A DNA stretch of 64,000 nucleotides from Antedon mediterranea (Eukaryota > Echinodermata > Crinoidea > Comatulida > Antedonidae), in NCBI RefSeq assembly GCF_964355755.1, contig NC_092672.1, forward strand, positions 36,824,501 through 36,888,500. The letters are read 5' to 3'. Every line of letters starts with the position of its first letter. Position 1 is the stretch's first letter. Both the position numbers and the translations under genes were made by a program. Positions 11,601 through 22,800 of this stretch are shown one piece after another. The notes under the pieces are model-generated. The model did no database searches. It was not told the origin of the DNA and saw nothing but the letters and a program-made list of their open reading frames with translations.

Positions 11601-13446
11601 ATACTAAAGGGAAAACAAGCTGCTTAAATCGCTACACCGATAACGATATACTGTAACAATTACAATACCTGTTTCTTATTCAAAGTATTTTTACAGTTCA
11701 ACGAAAAAAATAAGTGTCATTGTAAAAAATCCATTATGGGATTATCCCAATTTAGGGGGATTCCCCACATATTGAATCTGTTAATATGTATTATCATAGA
11801 TACTATAATGAATGATCATTCAACCAATTTCTTTAACGCACATTTTTCTAGTCATTCAAACTATAGAGGGCTAACTTAATTCACAGCAGAACACAGCTAT
11901 AATAAGACAGACCAGCTGATTGTATAGGTCATCTGAGAGTAAGACCATTAAAGTTGACACATTCAGCTGGTCAATGTAAACACTAAGGTTAATAATAAAA
12001 TATATAAAATAGATTTTTTTTATATTTAAATGTAAAAATACCTTAATTTTACTACCCTAAATGTTCGTAATAATTGCAACTCATATTTTAGTACATTTCC
12101 TTTCATAAACATTCATTATTAATTATACATAAATAAGCATAATTACAAAGAGAACAAAATATGATTTAATCATCTGCTGTATTACAGCGGTACAGTTAGC
12201 TACAGTATTTACTTTCACAAATTCTACAGATCAAGTTAATTCTTTTTATAATAAAACTAATTTGTTCAATGTTTATCTAGAAATTTTATTAAAGAAAATA
12301 AATAAATAAGAAAAATAAATTATAAATACATGTAATTAAAATGTGCATAATTGTAATTCTTACTCTAGTCAATCAATATTGATATTATGACATTGAGTAA
12401 TATTGCAAGTTTTAACTTTATTATGCAATCACAATTGTTGTTTAGAAAGATAAATATAAACTAAAAGTCTACATGGTAAATCCCAAAATGACAATTACAA
12501 CACAGTTTATTTATATTAATAAACAATGCATAACATCAAGCAAGTATCAAGCAAGTAATATATATTTCACTTGAATTGAATTTGAACAAACATACAAATT
12601 ATTTTACTTTATTGTTTAAAAAAAAATAATTTCATACTTACATTGTAACTCTGCTGGAATTATCTCATTAAAATTTGGATCATCTCCATACCAGTAAATC
12701 CACAACTCTTTGGTTATTCCTTGTTCAGTTTTTTCTGGACCTCCAGGGGTAGTGGGTTCAGTGATTACATTTGTGCATGGTACCCGGCGCCAGGCACTAA
12801 GCATATTTGACGCCTGACATAGTGAATACGCCAGCAGCACCGGGTCCTCGAGAGGGCCTACGGGCTCTGCCGACTGGTACTGATAACTAAAACGACGCCA
12901 TTTGATTCCATACACGTCCGCCTAAAAGGACAGATTTGTAATATTGAAGTTAATAAATAAATACTATATAATTTCGCGATAAGGGTAGATACATTTAATA
13001 TTATTAAAAACAATTTGATGGCCTACAAATGTCGTTAACTGTATTGAATCCGTTAGATCAATTACGATTAATCTGGCCATTTTCATCATACGCACAAGCG
13101 TGAGTCGTGACCCCGGCACAGCTTCGTGGGGAATGACGGTGAAAAAAAAGACGCTAGTGGTTTCAAAGAAATTATCTAAAATTGTATAGTTTAAGTATCG
13201 ATTTATCACCCAGAATCGAAAAATTATAAACTCCCACTGAACTCTTAAATATATTTAATTCAATAGTACTTTGATGGCCCATTTAACCTCATTGTTAATC
13301 GCATTAAGCTGTTCAAAACGAGGAATTAACGAACATTTCTGACATATTCTTCGCTGTGATTATCAGGCCTGACTTACCAGTGCAAACAAATTCGTGTGGC
13401 AATCCTCCAAACTTGCACCATTCGCTGCAGAATTTGCTGCAGTCAT
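2618..13446 (-). CDS. MED13: Mediator complex subunit 13 (MED13/MED13L), N-terminal part, 5' exons only
   Basis: MED13 is the large scaffold of the Mediator CDK8 kinase module, which links MED12/CycC/CDK8 to core Mediator in the nucleus. Four minus-strand coding exons join in phase: 13446-13378 (start ATG at 13446; contains [14 protein letters not shown]), 12921-12642 ([34 protein letters not shown]), 7993-7909 ([16 protein letters not shown]) and 2701-2618 ([14 protein letters not shown]). All have GT-AG borders; the exon 4 acceptor uses the A-run at 2705-2721 as its polypyrimidine tract. The order matches the conserved N-terminal domain of animal MED13. About 172 residues of a protein usually near 2000 are present; the last exon ends in phase 2, so the gene continues beyond the left edge. 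No further exon was found in 1-2617. Introns 2 and 3 are 4.6 and 5.2 kb and filled with repeats. MED13 versus MED13L cannot be told apart here. Confidence 0.93.
4409..4499. repeat. Near-perfect palindrome, 45-bp arms, 1-nt centre
   Basis: The left arm 4409-4453 and right arm 4455-4499 are exact reverse complements, containing CCAATTTTGGGGTCTAAGC and AGAGATATTATAGTGAA. It lies inside the 2.1-kb TIR element. Confidence 0.9.
4699..5119. repeat. ~210-bp direct duplication inside the TIR element
   Basis: Copy 1 (about 4699-4909) and copy 2 (about 4916-5119) share TTCATTGCTTCGCTCGGACA, the CACACTCGGGTC block, GTTTTACTGCATGGCAGGCA and GGCGTGCCAAAGAAGTTTTT. Both strands stay open through the copies, giving Cys-containing reading frames that I do not accept as genes. 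Confidence 0.75.
5551..6997. mobile_element. Second TIR DNA element at GTAC (1.45 kb)
   Basis: Left end AGTACAGAAAGAAAATACTG and right end CAGTAATTTCTTTCTGTACT are inverted repeats flanked by GTAC on both sides (5547-5550 and 6998-7001), a clear 4-bp target duplication. The inner part near both ends is made of short words such as ACAATACATCGTAGG and CTACGAAC in both orientations. The terminal sequence resembles that of the neighbouring 2.1-kb element (AGTAC, then TTACTGC), suggesting one superfamily. No transposase seen. Confidence 0.85.
7651..7863 (-). mobile_element. tRNA-derived SINE copy
   Basis: Read on the minus strand: head with AGCTTGGTGGTTAACATGC (A-box-like) and GGGGTTCAATCC (B-box-like), then a body ending GTTGGATGCGTATAAAATA. 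The same head and tail occur at 30276-30455. It lies 45 bp beyond the MED13 exon 3 donor. Confidence 0.7.
7994..10278. other. MED13 intron 2, first part: no gene seen
   Basis: AT-rich sequence between MED13 exons 3 and 2. No coding or structural signal beyond frequent TACTGTA/TACAGTA words was found. Confidence 0.5.
10279..10462. repeat. Decayed relative of the 1485-1860 fold-back element
   Basis: Shares TCAATCACTTTTAT, CCCCAAAAATAAGTAGTTAA and TTTGCTATGTTTTTTTG with the intact element. It is shortened and rearranged. Confidence 0.6.
10463..10662. repeat. Short tandem repeats (CTGTAGTAGCGCATG units)
   Basis: Units of about 20-40 bp mix GTAGTAGCGCATGTTTAAA, TACTGTAGCTGTATGTAACT and ACACTGATGAACTGT. 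No gene. Confidence 0.75.
10820..11345. repeat. 48-bp tandem array derived from a transposon end
   Basis: From about 10909, roughly nine copies of a 48-51-bp unit (ACACTGGTGAAATTATTCCC, TGACAGTACAGCAGTG, TTAACATTCATG). The flank 10820-10910 (TATTTTTTGCTACACAATTT, AGCAATAAGG, CTACACTGG) matches the reverse complement of the terminal segment of the element at 40678-40781. The array therefore grew from that element's end. Confidence 0.8.
11346..12641. other. MED13 intron 2, right part: no gene seen
   Basis: AT-rich intron with a short GTACAGTA/TAAGTACAGTA low-complexity run near 11540-11580. Nothing else is recognisable. Confidence 0.5.
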
Positions 13447-16438
13447 AGTCCATACATGGCTCTATTATATTCCAAATGGGTTCCTTACTAAAATCCACAA
13501 AAGAGGAGTAAAACCGTCAAAAGTAATCCAGATGTACTCGGTAACAACAAGAGTTAGCGATAATGGCGACCGTGCAGTCCAAAATACAAGGCGGTAAATA
13601 CAACCGATTGATTGGTTATTGAGTGTCACATGACGTCTCTGAGGTTATTTCCTACCTCTATGCTTTCGCTCGCTCTTTCTGCACCTGTCTAGAAACTCGC
13701 AAAGGTCAATGAATTTTCTTGTACAAAATACAACTGTATGTTTTTAATGTTTTGATTTGTTAAAAATTAAAAATTATTGTTTTATTCGTATAAATGTTTA
13801 GATCATTTAAATCTGACATGTATGTAAAAAATATACCTCATCGAATTTAAATAAATCTGTGATATTGTTTCGCGAGAATCTGATGTGATTTGTGTATCAA
13901 TTTGTTTTATATAAATTTATCTTTATATTTTATTATTTTTCTGATGATTCATTGTATTTTATGTTTTAAATACAAATCCAAAATATATTTCTAATTTATA
14001 TAACAGCTTACTATAGGCCATCAATTCAAGGCATTTAAAATAGTGACATTACAAAGATAATAAATGAAGCAAATCTGATATTTCGTTTTGTATTGTCCCT
14101 TAAAATGAAAAAAGATTAATATTATCAGACTTTTAATAGGCTATTTTGCAGTTTTAATACAGTTATTCATTTCAATAGAAAAAATAATGATTTCAAAGTC
14201 AAAATGAATGGTTAATTGTATTGAAAAACACTTTAACACATGCTTTAAATTAGGCCTACACTTCTTTTTAATGTAAATATTTTTTCCATCCAATTTTTTC
14301 AAAGAGAATGTATGTGACATTAGAATGGCATATTCAAGAAAGTGATTTAAAAATAATTCTTTTTTTTTCAGGGAAAAATAGGCCTATAATAGGTCATATC
14401 ATTGTGATACTCATCAATACAAAATATGATCGATCAATTTAGATTATTGATTGATGTCGTTTATCGCCAATAAATGATATTAGTTGGTAATCAATACAAT
14501 TGTGATCGTGTATCTGTCGTCGTCTTGGTGGTATGATCGATTGGAACATGCTGGGCAAACTTTTCCCACGCAAACTCAACTTGTTTAATTTGACCAATCA
14601 CGCGATCAAGTTTTGATCTTTGCTTTGATTGGTCAGATTACTTGCGCTTTTGTGCGCTGTCGAGTCAGTACTATTAATTATGAAACTTAGCCTAGCAACA
14701 AATCATCTTAATGTTTTAATTCAATGGTTGCTTAAGTCATTAATGTGTTCAAACCTCCGATAATTATACATTTTTAAACTGAATTCGGTAACATAGCCTA
14801 TAGGCCAAAAGAACTGTTATGTATTTATGATATATTACATTCCGGTCCTATAGCGTTTTTGCAATGGTTATGTAATTTTTTTTTAATGTAGTTTTTATTG
14901 TCTTATTTTGCCAAGCCAAATGAATTTCCATTTTAAGTGGACCAATAGGCCTACACTTTCTTGAATCTTGGAATTTAATTTCACTTAGGTTAAGCACTGC
15001 TAATTATTTTGACTTAAGCAACAGCATGTGCCCCCTGGATGTCAAAATGAACTAACATTTATTCATCATGGGAATGCGCAAAAATACGTTTATTCTTGAT
15101 GATGACGCAAATGAGTGTGACGAGTTGATGACGTCGTCTAAAATCCTTGTTCATATCCCACACTAATCATGACGTTGGTGAGTCGGGTTCACGGCGGCGT
15201 CCAGACGAACATGACGTAACTTCAGACAACCATCTACAGTAGGCCTAATAGTACTCTCACATGTTGATTGCATTTGTATAAATAAAATGCAAAGTAAACA
15301 AAGCGACCATTAGAAACTAAATCATCTTTAAAATTATTATTTGACAAGTTTCTCTTCTTTTCATTATTCAAGTTAAAATAGAAGTCTAGTTAGAGGTTTA
15401 TTTTAATACTCGTAAAAAATAGTTCTATTTAATTGTTCTCAATCATTAATTCTTTAATTATAAACACATTTCTGAATTCAAATTTAAGGTGATTTTTATT
15501 TAAAGTTAGCTGTTGGATATACAAAACCCGTGAGGCAATTAAAATTAGCACACAAATAGTAGGCGGCACGAGAACAAATAATTAGAGAGGGCGCTATACA
15601 ACATTTTGTTATCTTCACGTTTATTTTTTCGTGTTTACGTTTTGCCGGTTGTATGTTGGTTTCTTTTGTGTATTTTGTTGAGGTAGGCTAGATAGGTATT
15701 AACAATGTAAAGATTCATGTATTTAATACTAACAATAACTCTCACACATAATGCGCCTGAATAACACATAAATGAATTAGTAATTCTTGTAAATCTAGGC
15801 CTAGGCCCTAGTTAGGCCTAAAAAGGCTCATATAGCCAGCCGCAAGGTAGAGCCTGGCCCTGGGTTACTGGCCCTAGCTGGCCTATATAATTGCACTTTT
15901 CATGCCAGTTTGCGTTCCTCTGCGTTGGGGACAAGAAGGTGTGCGTGCCTGGAGTTTATAAACTGCAGTTGAAAAGAAGTTAATATACAGTTACTGCCAA
16001 ACTTGGAATCTCACTTTCTATCTAGGCTTAATAAGTTTAATATTAAATACTGTATTTGAGTATGGTAGAACATTATACCTATAATAATATCTACAAACTA
16101 TTCGTCCTGTAAAAGGAGGCATATACTTTCTGCGGGGCCTAGTTATCAACTAAAACTAAAGCAATCATCTACACAGATCCACTGCAAGTGCATTCTTTTC
16201 TTATTTGTCACTATCGTTACAAAAACCCGAATGCAACCTGACCAGACAACCTTTAAAAATTAAATTTAAAAAAAAATGTACAGTTAATGTTATATAGCAC
16301 GCTTTCATTTTGGAATGATAGACAAATGACAACCGTTAAATCGACCAAATATAGTTCTGAGAATATTAAATGGAACGGTGTGTATACTGGTGCGCATATG
16401 AATCTTTTGTATTACCATCTCCTTCATCTACCATCAGT
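13447..16438. promoter_or_regulatory. Divergent MED13/PSPH intergenic interval
   Basis: MED13 starts leftward at 13446 and PSPH rightward at 16663, so both promoters should lie here. About 165-185 bp before the MED13 start are a CCAAT box (ATTGG at 13619) and a TCACATGACGTCTC stretch with E-box and CRE-like cores. A second pair of CCAAT-type boxes flanks ATCACGCGATCAAG near 14580-14630. No coding region was seen. First non-coding exons could not be placed. Confidence 0.45.
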
Positions 16439-16575
16439 AAAGCTCAGCTGTCTACACTATAGTTTGACAAAAAAAGTGTGATGTGCCCAAATATGGTAGT
16501 GATATGCTTAAATATGGTAGTGATATGATGTCATAAGGGCACATCACATAAAGTTAGTTTGATATAGACAGAACT
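16439..16575. repeat. MITE copy just upstream of PSPH
   Basis: Terminal GTCTACACTAT and inverted ATATAGACAGA ends, with two internal ATATGGTAGTGATATG units. It ends 88 bp before the PSPH start codon, so it probably lies in the promoter or 5' UTR. Confidence 0.75.
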
Positions 16576-16662
16576 TAAAAACAAAAGCTTACTAATCACC
16601 AAATTAAAACAAAAGTTTTCTTTTATCATTTTGTATACCATAAAAGGTAAAATAATTAACAA

Positions 16663-18678
16663 ATGGCCACATTTGAAGAAACAAAGAAAATCTGGAAAGA
16701 TGCAGATGCAGTGTGTTTTGACGTTGACAGCACCGTGGTAACGGACGAGGGAATCGATGAACTAGCCAAGTTTTGCGGAGTTGGTAATGAGGTAACGGAA
16801 CTGTAAGTGTTTAAAAAAAAATGGGAAGAGTAGAGTAAAAGATATTTACTCCTAATTTTAGTTTAAATTTTGCATGTTACAGCGCCGTAGCCACCAGTAC
16901 GGTTTGTAAGGTTTCAACCTGACCACTATTTCACAGAGGCCTTTGACAACCCAGTGGCTTAACAGAGATTGTTCCCTTTTTCTTGTGAACACCGGACCAC
17001 TTTATTTCTTGTGACTGTGTTAATATAACAAACAGATCATTTATGGCAATTTACTGTATTTGGTAAGTGACGTATTATAATATATCTTGTTTTGTTTTAA
17101 ATGCCAAGTTTTTTCTCCTATAGAACAAGAAATGCAATGAATGGTAACATAACGTTTCGAGAAACCTTGATAGCTCGTCTAGACATAATCAAACCAAGTA
17201 AACAGCAGGTTACAGACTTTATAGAGAAAAACCCTCCAAAACTTACCAATGGTGTCAGGTATGGTTTTATTAAAAATAACAGTTAATTTAAAAATTTAAT
17301 GTGAAAATGAATTTCAAAAGAAAAAAAAATTAATTTGCATAAAAAATGTTTGCTACTAGTTGCTACATTTTAAATCCGTTATTCTGATGGTAGTATCATG
17401 GTTCACACTCTGATGTAGTTAAAATTCTTCACACTGTGACCCACATTACATCTGGGTCACAAAACATATGTGTTTTTTTTGCGCCACTCCTTTAAGCAGT
17501 TATATTCAAGAGAATGGAATCATTAGGAAACAGTCATCATAGCAGCAGCTTATTGTTTACGGCTGAAAAAAGGGGTATTTGGAAACTTAGACTGGACATG
17601 CGCACACTCCAAAGAAGGTCTATGAAAACATTTGTTAAATATTAAGATGCATGTAGACGGTAGTTATTGTCAGATGAGAGCCGTTATTTTTGTAAGAAAT
17701 ATTTCTTGTTTGTAGTGAGTTGGTAAACACTCTACAATCTAGAGGGGTTGATGTATACTTGGTGACAGGAGGATTCATGAGTATAGTTTCTGAGGTTGCT
17801 AAGAAACTGAGTATACCAATTGAAAACATCTATTCAAATAAATTAATGTTTTATTTCAACGGTAATTACACAATTATTTACTCCACTTCTAATTGATTTT
17901 CTACCAAATAATAAAACTGATATAATGGGCATGCATCGATTTTGAACCACTCCAATCACAGACTGTCACGTGACATGGTTTGACCCCAGTGTGGAGATGT
18001 GGCTTAGTGGTTATGATGTTTTGCTACCAATCCAAAGGTTCTGGGTTCAAGTCCTGTCATATGTCAGGAATTTTTCTAATGACAAATTACAACTTCACTC
18101 CCAAAGACTTGTATTAAGACTTTGTTTATGTAGAGCATCTAAATATGTTTTTCTTGTGAATAGGATTTCCATGAGTGAATAAATTCACTTTTGGTTTCCT
18201 TGGCAATTTGTCTAAATATATAAAAACAAAACAAATAATGACAGTATACAGGACTCTGTAACTTTGTAAAATTAAACTTTCAGTTTATCTATCTTTTGTA
18301 GGGGACTATGCTGGATTTGATGTGGACCAACCCACGTCTTCGTCTGGTGGAAAGCCAAAAGTGATTGAAAAATTGAAAAAGAAAGGGTATAAAAACTTGG
18401 TGATGATTGGCGACGGATCAACAGACATGGAAGCCTGCCCTCCTGCGGTTAGTTCATACTCCTTGTTTTTTATAATAATTTGTTGCTAAAATAATTTATT
18501 TCAGTTAACAATATGAAAATGTTATTTTAATACAATACATAAATCTATCATTGAATCTTATTTTCAACAGGACGCATTTATAGGATTTGGTGGCAATCAG
18601 GTTCGGCCTAAAGTACAAGAAAACGCAAAATGGTTCGCTACCAACTTTCAAGAACTAATAAGCGTCCTTGCCGAGTGA
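16663..18678 (+). CDS. PSPH: Phosphoserine phosphatase
   Basis: Catalyses the last step of serine synthesis, phosphoserine to serine plus phosphate, in the cytosol. Five exons with GT-AG introns: 16663-16802, 17124-17258, 17716-17861, 18302-18447 and 18571-18678; 675 nt, 224 residues, against 225 in human. HAD-family motifs are complete: DVDSTV with nucleophile D20 and acid/base D22, then DEGIDELA; motif II VTGGF with T109 where human has Ser (both occur in the family); K158 in the SSSGGKPK loop; motif III GDGSTDMEACPP with D178 and D182. The first ATG gives the expected N-terminus. AATAAA candidates are at 19094 and about 19144. The 3' UTR carries a MITE. Converges with PLBD2. Confidence 0.97.
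17985..18230 (+). mobile_element. SINE-like copy in PSPH intron 3
   Basis: The head GTGGCTTAGTGGTTATGATG and GGGTTCAAGTCC resemble tRNA A and B boxes, followed by ACTTCACTCCCAAAGACTT as in the related copy at 7651-7863. The tail is diverged. Confidence 0.6.
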
Positions 18679-18810
18679 ATTGTATGAAGGATACAAGAAA
18701 GAAGCAACCTATACAAATGCCATAAGAAACGAGTTGTTTGTAATTGGAAGATTTATGATGGAAAGAATGGGAGATGAGAAAGGAAAAATGAGGTTACTAT
18801 GGTGCTCTTA

Positions 18811-18960
18811 TGCTGTCTACTCTATCAAACTACTTCAACAAAAAAAAGAGTTATGTGCCCATATATGGTAGTGATATGCTTAAATATGGTAGTGATATGA
18901 CATCATCATGTCCATATATGGGCACATCACATTTTTTGTCACATAAAGTTTGATGTTATG
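18811..18960. repeat. MITE copy in the PSPH 3' UTR
   Basis: GTCTACTCTATCAAACTAC at the left and CATAAAGTTTGATG at the right, two GGTAGTGATATG units and a CATATATGGGCACATCACAT block. It would be transcribed with PSPH if AATAAA at 19094 is used. Confidence 0.75.
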
Positions 18961-19828
18961 ATTTATGATGCACAAATGTATTTTTGTATTCAACTTGAAT
19001 GCTGCAGCTTTAGAAATGTCAAATTTTACACGGTGTCCACAAATGTTTAAAATCGGATACACTACAGACATTTTCACAACACCAACTCATGTGAATAAAT
19101 CCTTTATGGTAGGATAATGAAAAAATGATAATAATTATCATTAAATAAATAAAACAATTTTTATCTAAACAAGTGTGAATCTTTATTTTCCAATTTTTGT
19201 AAGTTTCTGTGGCAAGAGTAGGATAAATAGTGTCTCACTTTCTCCTAGTTTTTTAAAATTTTAAACTAAACTGAAAGTCAGGTTTGCGACGCACATTTCC
19301 AGTTATGTTTCCTTGTAAAAATATCATGTACCGCAAGTGGTCATTCACCGCAAGTGGTCATTCACCATGCAAACCAAACGACAAAAGCAACAGTGTTTCA
19401 TTCTTTTCTGTAAAATCTAATTAATGTCCATTTGTTTAGTAGTAGAAAAAGAGGACAAAAAATGTCAATATATAATTTAGGATTTAGATATCTACAATTA
19501 TTTGTTTATTAAAATTATTACATAATATAAAACTGATTAAATATAATCAGTGCATCTATTGGTTTTTGAAAATCATTACATATTAATGATTATACAATAT
19601 TGTTTATGTAACCAATTTTTTTTTTATTTTGCTTGAGGATAAATTGCTCTAAGAAAACTATAAACAAAATGTTAACTTAAAAATATAAAATTATATTGTG
19701 CATCTCATAGACTATAGATAGTACAGAACTAGAGTGTACACTACTCACTCTACTGGAATACAATGGTAGCTGTACTGGAGTAGAACTCTAGAGGAGTGTA
19801 CACTCTAACCCTAAATATTGCTTGTACT

Positions 19829-22800
19829 TTAGTTTTGCCAATCAACTTTCACTGGTTTAAAATCAAAGACGTCGGGTTGTCCTAAATGAAGTAGTTTTTC
19901 GTTGTAGTCCGACGTGCTCCATTGAAATGCAGGTTGCTGGTCTGTGGTTGGTCCACACTGCGCTATCATCGACAGCGTCTTTTGCATTGAATAGGAGGTA
20001 ACCTGAAAAGATTCAAATTTTAATTGGTTGAATTCTAGTCACATCATTGTACTAAACCTCAGCATTATGTGGTAGGGTGGCCAGTTTCCACGCCACCTTA
20101 TCCTCCCTAGTATTTTCAACCAGGTACTCATTTACAGCTGAGTGGGCTGGGAATTTAACCCGGGTCTCTCTGTATGACAGTCAAGTATCCTAACAGTTGG
20201 CTACCCAACTCTATGTAACATTAGGATTGATGAAAACAACAGAAATATAGGACAGCAGATTGATTGATTCATTCATTCATTCATAAATCAACAACAAAAA
20301 TAAACTTTTAAAAAAAATCAGTAGTTTAAAAAAAAATAGTTAAAACTTTGTTTACCTTCATATCGGTAGCACCATGGCAACGGTGACCAAGAGCACCAAA
20401 TGGATATGATCCATTGATAGGGTTGAGGTCTGAACGAGCAGCTATAGCGTTCTCGGCACTGTACGCAGGGTTACATTTGTCACAGCGGGATAAGGGATCC
20501 TCTTTGAAGTTGTTGTACCTGAACACAAACACAACACATGTTTAGTAAGTAAGCACTATGGATTGGACAACATAAAGCTCAGTCTACACTATCAAACTAG
20601 ATTGACAAAAAAGTGTGATGTGCCCAAACATGGTAGGGATATACCCAAATATGGCAGTGATGTACCCAAATATGGTAGTGATATGACATCATCGTGTCCA
20701 TATATGGGTACATCACATTTTCTTGTCATTTAAAGTTTGATAGTGTAGACCGAGCTTAACACAATCTTCTGGTGGCCATTGTAATGAACATTCTAAAAGA
20801 AAAGACCAGCTGCATTAAATGCTACATAAAATATATTATGTACCTCATTAAACGGATCATTGAATCCATGTCTTGAACTTTGACATGATCACGACGGAAT
20901 ATATTTGCTCTTGGTGATTTATCGTATGAAAACCAGTCACCATATTTTTCCACATTCTCACGACATCCACTGGTATTGAATATCTCTTGAAAATATCTAT
21001 CAAAATTAAAAATGACAATAATAATAAAAGATCAACATAAAGAATAAAGAAATTATTTTAAAGTACGACACTATGCATTTACTTACGGTATATTGTAACT
21101 AGGCCAGTATTGTGTGTCTTTTAAATGTTTTGTCAAATCTTGGCCGACAGTCATACCACTAAAAATAAATATATAGAAATTTATTAAACATGAATCTGGC
21201 CAACTATACTTCGCCTTTGAACTTTTTTGTAGACGAGGCCTACTACTGTAAATTACTTTGTTAGTTGTCTTTGAATTATTTTTATTATATTGTTAATGTT
21301 TCTCTACTGAAACTCTTTGGAAATCAATGCTTCAGCACTGACAGTGTCATTCAGTAGAAAGACAGAATAAATAAATAAAATAATTTGTACTTTAGCTTAC
21401 AAATTTAACTTACGGAATTTGTTCCAGAACGTATAGAACACCTTCATCCGGTAGTGGCTTGCCTGGTGTGAACTCATTGTAATTCACAACCATCCATTGA
21501 TTATTGTATCTTTGGAGAAAAACAAACATAAAAAATAAATGTTTTGAATGAATTACAATTTGTTTGTACTTATTAGGGTCCATAAATTACACAGCAAGAC
21601 AAGTATTAAAGAGTGAAAATTGCACAAAAGTACTTTAGTCATCTCCCGCATACTGAACTACCTGAAAACTGTAAACTCTGCCAAAATGAGGCTTTTCTTG
21701 AGGTCCATAATACATGTTTACCATTAAAACACATTTAAAATACCAAACATATTAGCCCAGCCCAAAGGGTTCAGTTTTTAAAGAGTTGACTATATTTTAA
21801 AATCTTTATACAATATTCAAACTTTTCTTGTTTGTTTTTAATTAAATTCTTTGCGTTTAATTTGGTCTAAACCTGTAGATGGCAGCAGATTAGCAGGCAC
21901 CATTGTAAAAATTCCTTATGCCTTGTCTACACTATCAAACTTTATGTGACAAAAAATGTGCCCAAATATGGTAGTGATATGCCCAAATATGGTAGTGATG
22001 ACATCATCCATATATGGGCACATAAATGATACTTACGTTCCCATGTTGTATAAAGCAAAGATGTCACCCCACTGCTCACCGGCTGTTGCTAAGCGATTGG
22101 CAATGACATTTCTGAACATCTCAAACATGTGGTCCTCTGGTTTGATGTATTTAAATAAAATGGGGTTACTGTTGCCAATCGTGGTTTCCAAAGTCACCTG
22201 GTTTGTAATGGAATTAAAATGAAATTAGAAATATGTATTGCAGCACATTTCAAGTTTGTGGTTTTAAGGTTGGTCGGTGGTGTCCTCTGAAAAGGAGTGT
22301 CCCTGAAAAGAGGTGTTCCAAATAATAATATAAATGTTGACATCAATCACATACCAATCCAGTGTTCATAATATAGAAGTCATCGCCAGAATACAAGACA
22401 CCAGGATACGACGAGAATGACATCACATGACCTGGAATCGCTTCTTTGCCTGAAATAAAAATTATGTTTTCCTTACTTTACATTAAAGGTAAACATTTGA
22501 TGGTTTTTTTTCTGATTATGTTATGCAACTGTCTCAATACACTTTCACTGGTGTTATTGGGAACTGCAATATTGGGCTATTCCTATTATAAATTTTAAAA
22601 TAAACACCAAATATATTTACTTTTTAAATTGATTTTAAAACTATATTTACCTTTACTAACTTTACGGAAAGCGAAATCATATTTTTTAACAATACGTATC
22701 ATTGAGTTGTACACACTCCAAGTGTCATGTGATACATAAATATCTTTGTTGCCAGGTAACAACTTGATAAGGGCGGAGCAAGAACCTGAACCAAACACTG

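Noticed and set aside
17955-17964. Perfect GTCACGTGAC palindrome as a CLEAR enhancer
   Set aside because: It lies in a PSPH intron next to a SINE-like copy, with no other supporting signal; a 10-mer alone is weak.
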